Source: Verrucomicrobiota bacterium (GTDB lineage Bacteria; Verrucomicrobiota; Verrucomicrobiia; Limisphaerales; JADLHS01). From it: a stretch of DNA of 64,000 bases. This document shows, one piece after another, positions 42,951 through 50,268 of this stretch. The position numbers and the translations under genes were made by a program. The notes under the pieces are model-generated. The model was not told the DNA's origin. It made no database searches and saw only the letters and a program-made list of their open reading frames with translations. Location: positions 62,001 to 126,000 of the forward strand of contig JAKQDQ010000093.1 in NCBI GenBank assembly GCA_029573725.1, in the 5' to 3' direction. Positions within the stretch are counted from its first letter, which is position 1, and every line of letters starts with the position of its first letter.

Positions 42951-44024
42951 ATGCTGGATGCATGGACCGCACAACTGCAACGCGCCGAACCGTTGACGGC
43001 GACACAAATCAGCGCGGCGGTGACGCAGCTCACTACTGAGGCCGTGCCGGTGGAAACCAAGGCAGAGTTTCTCACGGCCCTGGCGCGCAAGGGAGAGACA
43101 CTGGAAGAGATTGCGGCGTTTGCGGCGGCGCTGCTGGAGCGTTCGGTGCGGGTGCCCCTGGACGCCGCAACGCGGGCCCGGGAAATTCTGGACGTCTGCG
43201 GCACGGGAGGCGATCACCTGGGAACGTTCAACATATCCACCACGGTCGCCTTGGTCTGCGCCGCCGCGGGCGTCACCGTGGCCAAGCACGGGAATCGCGC
43301 GGTCACTTCTAAAACGGGCAGCGCCGACGTGCTGGAATCCCTGGGCATCCGGATTGACCTCACGCCCGAGGAGGCGGCGGCGGCACTGCGCGATCATGGC
43401 TTCGCCTTTTTCTTTGCGCCCAATTATCATCCCGCCTTCAAGCACATCATTCCCATCCGCAAGTTGTGCGCCTCCCGCGGACAACGCACGATCTTCAACT
43501 TTCTCGGGCCGCTGTTAAACCCCGCGCGGCCCACCGCCCAGCTGCTGGGCGTGCCCAAGCCGGAACTGTGCAAACCGCTGGCCCAGGCGTTGCAATCACT
43601 GGGCTTGCGCCGGGCAATGGTGGTTTCGGGGGCGGTGCCCGATCCGGCCGCGCCCACCCACGACCCGGAGCTTGGCGTGCGCAGTCTGGATGAAATTTCC
43701 ACGCTCGGCCCGAGCACCGTGGCCGAATTTTACCAGGCGCGCGCACTGGCCATTTCCCAGTTGCACCCGGAGACCTTCCCGTTGCAGCCGGTGGCGTTCG
43801 CGGATTTGAGCGGCGGCGATCGGGACGCCAATGCAGAAATCATCCGCCAGATTTTGCGGGGACGGGACCGGGGGCCGCGCGCCGATGCGGTCAAATTGAA
43901 TGCCGGGGCGGCGCTGTTCGTGGCCGGGCGGGTGCGTTCGATCAGTGAGGGCTGGGAACTGACGGACACCCTCATCCATGACGGGCGTGCCTGGGCGAAA
44001 CTGGAACAACTGCGGAGCAAATAA
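42951..44024 (+). CDS. trpD: anthranilate phosphoribosyltransferase TrpD
   Basis: Second step of tryptophan synthesis: anthranilate plus phosphoribosyl pyrophosphate to phosphoribosyl-anthranilate. The 357 residues contain the glycine-rich phosphate loop CGTGGDHLGTFNIST (near residue 83), the KHGNRAVTSKTGSADVLESLG substrate segment, and the IFNFLGPLLNPARP hinge. The open frame begins at 42726, but homology starts at MLDAWTAQL, giving ATG 42951. No other trp gene is in the window, so the pathway is dispersed in this organism. Confidence 0.95.
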   Translation: MLDAWTAQLQRAEPLTATQISAAVTQLTTEAVPVETKAEFLTALARKGETLEEIAAFAAALLERSVRVPLDAATRAREILDVCGTGGDHLGTFNISTTVALVCAAAGVTVAKHGNRAVTSKTGSADVLESLGIRIDLTPEEAAAALRDHGFAFFFAPNYHPAFKHIIPIRKLCASRGQRTIFNFLGPLLNPARPTAQLLGVPKPELCKPLAQALQSLGLRRAMVVSGAVPDPAAPTHDPELGVRSLDEISTLGPSTVAEFYQARALAISQLHPETFPLQPVAFADLSGGDRDANAEIIRQILRGRDRGPRADAVKLNAGAALFVAGRVRSISEGWELTDTLIHDGRAWAKLEQLRSK

Positions 44025-44102
44025 ACTGTTTTCCGCGCTTGCTTAAAACCGGTCCAGCCATTACGGATTACAGCAACAACGGCGGTTCACCTTCCAGTGG
44101 CC

Positions 44103-44549
44103 ATGTATAAAATTGTCGGAGCGGACGGTAAAGAATACGGGCCGGCAACCCGGGAACAACTGCAGGAGTGGCGGCGCCAGGGGCGCGTCAATCTGCAGAC
44201 TCCGGTGCGACCAGAAACGGGGGGCGACTGGCGGCCCTTCGTGACCTATGCGGAATTGAATCTGGGCTCCGATCTGCCGCCGCTCCCGCCGCCGGTCCTC
44301 AACGGGCGCGCGGCAGTAAAAATCCCCGCCGGCATTTGCGGGATTTTAATCGGCGCCCTGGGCATCCATAAATTCATTCTGGGGTACACCGGCACGGGCT
44401 TGATCATGTTGCTGGTTTCCGTGCTCACCTGCGGAATGGCCGCTCCCGTCATCGGGTTGATTGGGCTGATCGAAGGCATTATTTACCTCACCAAGGCGGA
44501 TGATGAATTTGTGCAAATTTATGTGCAGAACCGGAAGGAATGGTTTTGA
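44103..44549 (+). CDS. GYF_2 domain fused to TM2 domain membrane protein
   Basis: A 148-residue protein. Residues 1-55 form a GYF_2 domain, beginning MYKIVGADGKEYGPATREQL with the later GGDWRPF. A proline-rich linker (LPPLPPPVL) leads to a TM2 domain from about residue 70: AGICGILIGALGIHKFILGYTGTG with a second hydrophobic helix and a short basic tail. TM2 proteins are two-helix membrane proteins with a conserved short loop; GYF domains bind proline-rich peptides. It is the first gene of a tight operon of small membrane proteins. A GTG two codons upstream is possible. It has a close relative of its TM2 half at 47350. Confidence 0.88.
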   Translation: MYKIVGADGKEYGPATREQLQEWRRQGRVNLQTPVRPETGGDWRPFVTYAELNLGSDLPPLPPPVLNGRAAVKIPAGICGILIGALGIHKFILGYTGTGLIMLLVSVLTCGMAAPVIGLIGLIEGIIYLTKADDEFVQIYVQNRKEWF

Positions 44550-44575
44550 CCCCGAAATCCACCCCCCACACGACC

Positions 44576-45037
44576 ATGTATAAAATTATCGGCGCCGATG
44601 GAAATGAATACGGACCGGTTGCGCTTGAGCAACTGAAGCAATGGATCGCCGAAGGGCGGGCCAACCATCAATCCAAAGTCCTGCGCGAAGGCGAAGGGGA
44701 ATGGAAGACCATCGCGGAGCTGCCCGAGCTGTCCGGCGCGGCGCTGCCGCCCTTGACCGCCCCTGCGCGCCCGCAGTGGAGCGGCGGCGAAGTGCCCAAC
44801 TATCTCTGGCAATCCATCGTGGTCACGCTGTGCTGCTGCATCCCGTTCGGCGTCGTGGCCATCATTTATGCCGCGCAGGTGCGGACAAAACTGAGCGTGG
44901 GGGATCTGGCGGGTGCGCAGGAAGCCTCGGCCAAGGCAAAAATGTGGTGCTGGATCGGATTCATTGTCGGCATCGCGACCAACATCATTGGAGGCGTGAT
45001 CCAGTTCGTGGCGATGCGGGCGGCCAGTGGGAATTGA
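44576..45037 (+). CDS. GYF_2 domain fused to CD225/dispanin-type membrane domain
   Basis: A 153-residue protein. The first 55 residues are a GYF_2 domain very similar to that of the preceding gene (MYKIIGADGNEYGPVALEQL). From residue 85 is a CD225/dispanin-like module: PNYLWQSIVVTLCCCIPFGVVAIIYAAQV, a hydrophilic loop with AGAQEASAKAK, then a second helix. In vertebrates CD225 proteins include the IFITM antiviral factors; bacterial members are uncharacterised. The triple cysteine before the first helix resembles the palmitoylated site of IFITMs, although bacteria lack that modification. It starts 26 bp after the GYF_2-TM2 gene and is followed 4 bp later by a DUF2752 gene. Confidence 0.85.
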   Translation: MYKIIGADGNEYGPVALEQLKQWIAEGRANHQSKVLREGEGEWKTIAELPELSGAALPPLTAPARPQWSGGEVPNYLWQSIVVTLCCCIPFGVVAIIYAAQVRTKLSVGDLAGAQEASAKAKMWCWIGFIVGIATNIIGGVIQFVAMRAASGN

Positions 45038-45041
45038 ATCA

Positions 45042-45482
45042 ATGCGAATGTCTCATTCAACGGTCTCCGCCGCGCCACCGCGTCAACCGGGCTGGAAGTG
45101 GCTCTGCCTTGGTTCGGTGACCGGTGCGGCGCTAGCGGTTTTATACTGCTTTGCCCGTTTTGATCCGAGTGAACATTCATTTTTCCCGCGCTGTCTTTTC
45201 CATACGCTCAGCGGGCTGGACTGTCCCGGCTGCGGTGGCCAGCGCGCGTTACACCAGTTGTTGCACGGCCACTTGAACCTGGCGTTGCAAAGCAATGCGT
45301 TGTTCGTATTCCTGTTGCCGCTTGGGGCGTGGGTCGGATGCGGATTTTTGTTCCGGACGCTATTGGGGGTCCGTCTTCCCAGGTTCTTTGCGCACCACCT
45401 CTGGCCGTGGGCGCTTTGCGGCTTGGTAATCGGCTTCGCCATCGCGCGGAATTTGCCGGGCTGTGATTGGTTGCGGCCTTGA
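45042..45482 (+). CDS. DUF2752 membrane protein
   Basis: A 146-residue protein with three predicted membrane helices. It carries the DUF2752 signature: FHTLSGLDCPGCGGQRALHQLLHGHL, a CPGCGGxRA motif between helices, then AIARNLPGC near the end. Function of the family is unknown; the conserved cysteines could bind metal. It begins 4 bp after the GYF_2-CD225 gene stop, so the two are translated together. ATG 45042 is chosen over the one six bases later. DUF2752 and TM2/CD225 small proteins are often found together in my recollection, which would suggest a common membrane role; this is unverified. Confidence 0.85.
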   Translation: MRMSHSTVSAAPPRQPGWKWLCLGSVTGAALAVLYCFARFDPSEHSFFPRCLFHTLSGLDCPGCGGQRALHQLLHGHLNLALQSNALFVFLLPLGAWVGCGFLFRTLLGVRLPRFFAHHLWPWALCGLVIGFAIARNLPGCDWLRP

Positions 45483-45492
45483 GGTTGCGTTC

Positions 45493-45894
45493 ATGAAATT
45501 TAACCTGCGCCTGGGCGATGGCCGGAACCTCACGGCAGCCGATGCCTGGGCTTGTTGCACCGGCAATTGCGCGTTTCCCGGCAGCGGCTCATTACTGGCT
45601 GGACGCAGGATTGGTTACGCACAAAGCCTGCTGGCGGGGATTGGCTTTGTTCTGACGCTGTGGTTCGGCAGCCGTTTTCTCGCCTGGGGTGTGCGACATT
45701 GGTCGGAATTGATGCATCCCTCGGGCGATCCACTGGATTTTCTGGAAAGTCTGTGGCAAGGCGTGCGCGGCACGCTATTCGGCATTGGCATCTTTGCGTT
45801 TAGCTGGACTTGGGCCCTGCTGACCAGTCTGTCCATTCTCCGTGCCGCCCGTCAGCGGGAGAAAGCCATTCACAAACCGCCGGTGATCCATTAA
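45493..45894 (+). CDS. small membrane protein of unknown family
   Basis: A 133-residue protein with two or three hydrophobic segments (LAGIGFVLTLWFGSRFLAW and GTLFGIGIFAFSWTWALLTSL) and a basic tail. Near the N-terminus CAFPGSGSLLAGRRIGYAQ resembles the loop-plus-glycine signature seen in small two-helix membrane proteins of the TM2 type. It starts 10 bp after the DUF2752 gene and is followed 64 bp later by yraN. I do not recognise a named family. Its place in the run of small membrane-protein genes is the only clue to its role. Confidence 0.7.
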   Translation: MKFNLRLGDGRNLTAADAWACCTGNCAFPGSGSLLAGRRIGYAQSLLAGIGFVLTLWFGSRFLAWGVRHWSELMHPSGDPLDFLESLWQGVRGTLFGIGIFAFSWTWALLTSLSILRAARQREKAIHKPPVIH

Positions 45895-45958
45895 ACGCCC
45901 CACTGGTTTACGGGCGTCATGGGGGATCGGCAATCACGGGTTCGCAGATGCTTGATGT

Positions 45959-46390
45959 ATGAACTGGTTGCGGCACATTCAGGCTTGGTTGGGTTGGAGT
46001 GACCAAGCAACACCCGAACACTTGCGCCGCGGTCAATTGGGCGAGCGGGCGGCGAAGCGACAACTGCAAAAGCTCGGTCTGAAATACCTCACTACCAACT
46101 TTCGCTCGGACCGTGGGGAAATTGATCTGATTTTTCGCGACCGCGATTGCCTCGTGTTTATCGAAGTAAAAACCCGTTCTTCCGAAGAGTGGACTCGACC
46201 GGCGGCCGCGGTGGACGCGGGCAAGCGGCGCCGCCTTTCCCAAACCGCGTTGGACTATCTGCGGCTGCTGAAGCAGCCCGAGGTCAAAATCCGTTTTGAC
46301 ATCGTGGAAGTGTTGTTGACCGACGGCGAGGTGCGCGAGGTGCGGCACCTGCCAAATGCGTTTTCGTTAAGCCGGCCCTATCGATATTGA
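45959..46390 (+). CDS. YraN family (UPF0102) nuclease-fold protein
   Basis: A 143-residue soluble protein with the YraN core: GERAAKRQLQKLGLKYLTTNFRSDRGEIDLI, then LVFIEVKTR, which form a PD-(D/E)xK-type nuclease active site (Asp in GEID, E-x-K in EVK). The family is widespread, often next to rnhB or DNA processing genes; its activity in cells is not settled. Here it ends the small-membrane-protein operon rather than joining DNA genes. It is convergent with the MnmD-like methyltransferase gene. Confidence 0.92.
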   Translation: MNWLRHIQAWLGWSDQATPEHLRRGQLGERAAKRQLQKLGLKYLTTNFRSDRGEIDLIFRDRDCLVFIEVKTRSSEEWTRPAAAVDAGKRRRLSQTALDYLRLLKQPEVKIRFDIVEVLLTDGEVREVRHLPNAFSLSRPYRY

Positions 46391-46455
46391 AGATCGCGGT
46401 ACGTCGGGCGGGAGAATTGCTTCAAGCCACTTTGCTATCGGTCCCGTTTGGTTGT

Positions 46456-47328
46456 TCACGGGTTGAATTGGCGATGCGATTGAAGCTTTATCCAAGATTC
46501 AGTCGCGAGTGCCGCCCGTGAATATGTGGACGCGCATAATGGTTCGGCACAGTCGGAACGGCGCGCGCGTTCCAACCAGCGGTGATCCAATGGTGCGGCA
46601 ATCAACTTCAGCGTGTTGGCGGCTACGGTCGTTTCCTCCTTCATTCCCGCCGCGCCCCCGCGCCCCACAAAAAATCCCGCCAGCAGCAACGTGACGCGAA
46701 TCATGGTGCTGCGGGAGTACGTCGCCAGATTGCAGGGGCGCTCCGGATCGAGCGCCTGGAATAAATTCGTGAACAGTGGCAGCGTCCACATCGCTGGATT
46801 GCGCGCCGGTGAGAAGGCATCGAACATGATGGCGTGGGGGGCCGGCACGCCGGACAGTTGCGGCGCCGCCAGCCAGGCCGGGAAATCCCCCAATTGCAGT
46901 TGCCAGGATACATCGTGCGCGCCATCGGTGAACCGGAGTTGCCCGGTCTCCGCGAGAGCCTGCAGGGCGGGCCCGTAGGGATGCACATATCCCAACGCCT
47001 CCTGATGCTGCAAGGCAAACCGCAAAGGTTCGAGGGTGTTGTCGAAGCTGATCAACCGCAACGGACAGGACAGTTCCCGTGTGGCCCGCAGCACGGCGAT
47101 GGCATTGGCGGCGGCGCCAAGTCCCACGTCCCAAATGACGAATTCCCCCGTCGCGGCGCGCAGGCGCTCCGCGACCTGCAATTGCCGGACATGCAGCGCC
47201 TCCGCTTCCGCGGCCGGGCCGGCGCCGGGATGCATCTTCTCGGCGTAGGCGGCGGCGTAAACCGCAGACGCGCCCCCGGCCACCCGAACGAGCTGGTAGC
47301 TCGCGTGAGTGGATGGCGGACTCACCAC
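46456..47328 (-). CDS. MnmD-like tRNA wobble-uridine methyltransferase
   Basis: A 290-residue SAM-dependent methyltransferase matching the methyltransferase half of MnmC. The SAM loop is FVIWDVGLGAAANAIAVLRA, and the family signature is FDAFSPARNPAMWTLPLFTNLF followed by a LATYSRSTMIRVTLLLAGF segment. Stand-alone MnmD enzymes methylate 5-aminomethyl-2-thiouridine at tRNA position 34 and occur without the FAD-dependent half, as here. The last 40 residues are less conserved. It is transcribed in the same direction as the small TM2 gene 21 bp upstream. Confidence 0.85.
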   Translation of the reverse strand: MVSPPSTHASYQLVRVAGGASAVYAAAYAEKMHPGAGPAAEAEALHVRQLQVAERLRAATGEFVIWDVGLGAAANAIAVLRATRELSCPLRLISFDNTLEPLRFALQHQEALGYVHPYGPALQALAETGQLRFTDGAHDVSWQLQLGDFPAWLAAPQLSGVPAPHAIMFDAFSPARNPAMWTLPLFTNLFQALDPERPCNLATYSRSTMIRVTLLLAGFFVGRGGAAGMKEETTVAANTLKLIAAPLDHRWLERARRSDCAEPLCASTYSRAALATESWIKLQSHRQFNP

Positions 47329-47349
47329 AACGCAGCCGGCGGGCCGGAT

Positions 47350-47613
47350 TTAGAACCAGCCTCTCTTGTTCTGGACGTAGGTGCGCGAGAATTCCTCGTC
47401 GCTCTTGGTCAGGTAAAGGATGCCTTCAATCAATCCGATGATGGCCACGATCCAGGCGCCGAGTCCCAGCGTCAGAATGGACACGAGCAGCATGATGATG
47501 CCTTGGGTGGTGTAACCCAGGATGAACTTGTGGATGCCCAGCGCGCCAAGGAGAATGCCGCAGATGCCCGCCGCGATTTTCTTGTCGGCACCCGGGGGTT
47601 TGTTGTCGCTCAT
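47350..47613 (-). CDS. TM2 domain membrane protein
   Basis: An 87-residue protein made almost entirely of a TM2 domain: AAGICGILLGALGIHKFILGYTTQG, second helix, IEGILYLTKSDEEF and a basic C-terminus ending NKRGWF. It is nearly word-for-word the same as the TM2 half of the protein at 44103, so these are recent paralogues or strongly constrained copies. A hydrophilic N-terminus (MSDNKPPGADKK) replaces the GYF_2 domain. The frame extends to 47652, but ATG 47613 gives the usual size. Confidence 0.9.
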   Translation of the reverse strand: MSDNKPPGADKKIAAGICGILLGALGIHKFILGYTTQGIIMLLVSILTLGLGAWIVAIIGLIEGILYLTKSDEEFSRTYVQNKRGWF

Positions 47614-47725
47614 GATTTTTTGAGTGTTGAATTTTCGGCAAACGACCCTCACCGCTTAGCGAATGCGGTCTCCAACGTCAACACGATTTTAACAAATTAA
47701 CAAATCAACCGGGCCCGGGCGGCCG

Positions 47726-47869
47726 TCAGAACTGCGTCATGACGTCATCCAACCCGGCGAACAACTGGTTCATCGTGGCCATGGTTTCGTCGCCCATGTT
47801 GGAGATGCGGAAGATCCTGCCCCCGATTTTACCGCAGCCTCCGTCAATCAGAAGGCCCTGGACTCTGGT
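47726..47869 (-). pseudogene. remnant of aminotransferase gene 3' end
   Basis: A 47-codon minus-strand frame ending in TGA, preceded in frame by another TGA (47870-47872), so it cannot begin a protein. Its translation (QGLLIDGGCGKIGGRIF, RISNMGDETMATMNQLF, DDVMTQF) aligns without gaps to the last 47 residues of the aminotransferase at 49078. By my hand count 32 of 47 residues are identical. It stops abruptly at the upstream end. The intervening 1.2 kb holds the pseudopilin gene. It looks like the surviving tail of a second, divergent aminotransferase copy. Confidence 0.8.
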
Positions 47870-48029
47870 TCATTACTGTCGTTTCGTTACACTCACCATG
47901 CGGTCCACCAGCGAGATCCGGGCACGCGGACCTTTGAAGGTCTCACCCGACGTTAACCCGCCAAAACGGTCAGAGACAAAGACAATCTTGGTTGGCGTCA
48001 CCAGCGGCAGGTTTGTGCTTCCGTGCGGG
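47870..48029. other. short intergenic stretch with an open but startless frame
   Basis: Between the aminotransferase remnant and the pseudopilin gene. On the minus strand a frame of about 57 codons is open from a TAA that overlaps the last codons of the pseudopilin gene to TAA at 47873. It contains the peptide VTPTKIVFVSDRFGG but has no start codon. It may be a second gene remnant or a chance frame. Confidence 0.35.
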
Positions 48030-48947
48030 TCAGCGGTTAAATGGATCGTTTAGACCGTTCCAGTTGCCGTTGTCCCGTATGCCATCGCGGTTGGAGTCGT
48101 CAATTTCCTTGATTCCCATGGCCTCGGCGTGGCAATCGACAAAGACAAACTCCGGCCTGCCGTTGTTACGAGGAGCGGGATAGGCGCGCACCTTCCAATC
48201 GTACGGACCGGAGCTGGGCGTTTCAATCATGCCGTCGGCACCTTCGTAATATCCGGTAAGTTTCGCGCCCAGATTCAGGGAAGGCAGCGGCGGGTCGAGC
48301 ACGTAAGGCGCCTCAGGCTTGCCGGTGAAAGTGCCGCCGTGTGATTTCGAGCCGGCGGTATCCCCCACGAGCACCGTACTGGTTGTCTGGCGGATGTCGG
48401 CGTTCAGCCGGGCGTTATATCCGGGCTTCCCATGCTCGCCGGTGGCATACCCCAGGTAGTGCAGGTTGTAACCATAACCGCCGTAAATGTACTGCCGATA
48501 CCCGTCGATGCCGAACGGCCGGGAAAAACCCTCACTGGCAATTTGCTCGGTAGTCAGAAATGGACTCAGGAACACCTTGGGCTGGGGTGCGTAGCGGACC
48601 ATTTGGTCGGGCCAGTGAGTTTTGGCCGTTTTATCCAGTCCCAGGTTCTTTCCCTCCTGGCGGTCGATGATCGCCCCTTGGTAGTAATAGCCTTCGTGCT
48701 GGGCAAAATACCCTTTGTTGTCGTCGAGGTACATCTGGTTGGCGATGCCAATTTGCCGCAGGTTGTTGAGGCTCGATATCCCCTTGGCGGCGTTTTTTGC
48801 ACGGGCCAGCGCGGGTAGCAGCAATGCGGCCAGGATGGCGATAATGCCGATGACTACCAGTAGCTCGATCAAGGTAAAGCCCCGTAGCTGCAAGCGGCGA
48901 CAGTTGATTTGCGGGACAGTTATATCAATAAACTTCACGCCACTCAC
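48030..48947 (-). CDS. type II secretion-like pseudopilin (prepilin-type N-terminal methylation domain)
   Basis: A 305-residue protein. After a 22-residue basic leader, the type IV prepilin peptidase site reads RG^[28 protein letters not shown], with the glycine-phenylalanine cleavage site and Glu at mature position 5. The body includes [18 protein letters not shown], and the C-terminal part has [11 protein letters not shown], a variant of the H-x9-DG-type ending seen in the pseudopilin paralogues that are abundant in Planctomycetes and Verrucomicrobia. These are exported by a type IV pilus/T2SS-like route; the individual role is unknown. The gene stands between the aminotransferase and its remnant. 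Confidence 0.9.
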   Translation of the reverse strand: MSGVKFIDITVPQINCRRLQLRGFTLIELLVVIGIIAILAALLLPALARAKNAAKGISSLNNLRQIGIANQMYLDDNKGYFAQHEGYYYQGAIIDRQEGKNLGLDKTAKTHWPDQMVRYAPQPKVFLSPFLTTEQIASEGFSRPFGIDGYRQYIYGGYGYNLHYLGYATGEHGKPGYNARLNADIRQTTSTVLVGDTAGSKSHGGTFTGKPEAPYVLDPPLPSLNLGAKLTGYYEGADGMIETPSSGPYDWKVRAYPAPRNNGRPEFVFVDCHAEAMGIKEIDDSNRDGIRDNGNWNGLNDPFNR

Positions 48948-49077
48948 CGTAACCAGCTTAAGTTGACCGTCGCCGTCCGCAAGCTCTAGTTTTCTGGCCG
49001 AGCTTGTGCATTAAAAGCCGAGGCGGGATCGGAGGCGGGCGGGGTCCCACGAGGGCGCGGTCCAGTGCTTAGGCTGA

Positions 49078-50166
49078 TTACAACTGGCCCATGGCCTGGT
49101 CCAGCGCGCTGAGCAATTGGTTCATGGTGGCTTCGGTCTCGTCACCCATGTTGGAAATGCGGAAGGTCTTGCCTTTGATTTTGCCGTAGCCGCCATCAAT
49201 CAAAAAGCCCTGTTCCTTGGTGAGCTGCTGGAGCTTGGGCACTTCCACCACCCGGCCGCCGGCCTTGGCGCCATTATTGACGCAGCATAGCGTCAGGGAT
49301 TCGGATCCAGTTTCAGGAAACAGCGTGAATCCATGTTTCGCCGCCCAGTCCCGGGTCATTTGATTGGTCCGGCGATGCCGCGCAAAGCGCTGCTCCAAAC
49401 CCTCCGCAAAAAATTCATCCAGCTTCGAGCTGAGCGCGTACGTGTGCGCAATGCTTGGCGTGCTGGGCGTCATGTTTTGTTCCGCATTTTTCTGGAATTC
49501 CAGAAAGTCGAAATAATAGCCGCGATCCCGGATCGTCGCGGCCCTGGCCAGCGCGGCGGCGGAGCAGGTGAACACCGCAAAACCCGGCGGCAACGCAAAG
49601 GCTTTCTGGGTGCCGGCCAGCAACACGTCAATGCCCAGTTCATCGAATTTGATCGGCACGGCCGTCATGGAGCTGACTGCATCCACGATGAACATGACGT
49701 CGGGGTATTTTTTCTTCAGTGCCGCGATTTCGGCGAGCGGGCTCATGACGCCGGTCGAGGTTTCGTTGTGAATCAGTGTCAACGCGTCGAACTGGCCGGT
49801 GGCCAGCTTTTGGTCCACGGCCTCGGCGCGGATGGGCGAACCCCAGTCCACCTGCAAGGCCTCCGCGTCCTTGCCGCAACGCCGGGCGACATCACACCAT
49901 TTGTCGGAGAACGCGCCGCACATGCAGTTGAGGACTTTTTTTGCGACGAGGTTGCGAATGGCGCCCTCCATCACCCCCCAGGCGGAGGAAGTGGCCAGGT
50001 ACACGAGGCGCCGGGTGGCGAGCAGCTGCTGGAGCTGCGGCTGAATTTTCGCGACGAGATCCTTGTAGCTCTGGCTGCGATGCCCGACCATCGGCTGACA
50101 GAACGCGCGGAAGGTTTTCTCACTGACTTCGACCGGTCCGGGGATGTGCAATTTAAGGTGTCCCAT
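49078..50166 (-). CDS. alanine-glyoxylate / serine-pyruvate-type aminotransferase
   Basis: A 362-residue PLP enzyme of the small class V group. Its start, HIPGPVEVSEKTFRAFCQPMVGHRS, is the usual opening of this subgroup. The Schiff-base lysine is K188 in LAGTQKAFALPPG, and D162 in FIVDAVSSM binds the pyridine nitrogen. The C-terminus carries RISNMGDET, the carboxylate-binding arginine region. Members include serine-glyoxylate, alanine-glyoxylate and phosphonopyruvate-forming transaminases; the substrate is not decided by sequence. The frame is open to 50943, but ATG 50166 fits the homology. A decayed copy of its 3' end lies at 47726. Confidence 0.9.
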   Translation of the reverse strand: MGHLKLHIPGPVEVSEKTFRAFCQPMVGHRSQSYKDLVAKIQPQLQQLLATRRLVYLATSSAWGVMEGAIRNLVAKKVLNCMCGAFSDKWCDVARRCGKDAEALQVDWGSPIRAEAVDQKLATGQFDALTLIHNETSTGVMSPLAEIAALKKKYPDVMFIVDAVSSMTAVPIKFDELGIDVLLAGTQKAFALPPGFAVFTCSAAALARAATIRDRGYYFDFLEFQKNAEQNMTPSTPSIAHTYALSSKLDEFFAEGLEQRFARHRRTNQMTRDWAAKHGFTLFPETGSESLTLCCVNNGAKAGGRVVEVPKLQQLTKEQGFLIDGGYGKIKGKTFRISNMGDETEATMNQLLSALDQAMGQL

Positions 50167-50268
50167 AAGACGGCACATGCTTTCAAAAAGGCGGAGGGCA
50201 GGCAAGCGCCGGTTCGCCGGAGGGGAATATGATTGCCAAATCGGTCCGCGCGAATAAAAAATTCCCGC

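Noticed and set aside
44576-45037. calling the CD225 protein an antiviral factor
   Set aside because: CD225 is shared with vertebrate IFITMs, but bacterial members are uncharacterised and no defence genes flank it, so only a hypothesis is kept.
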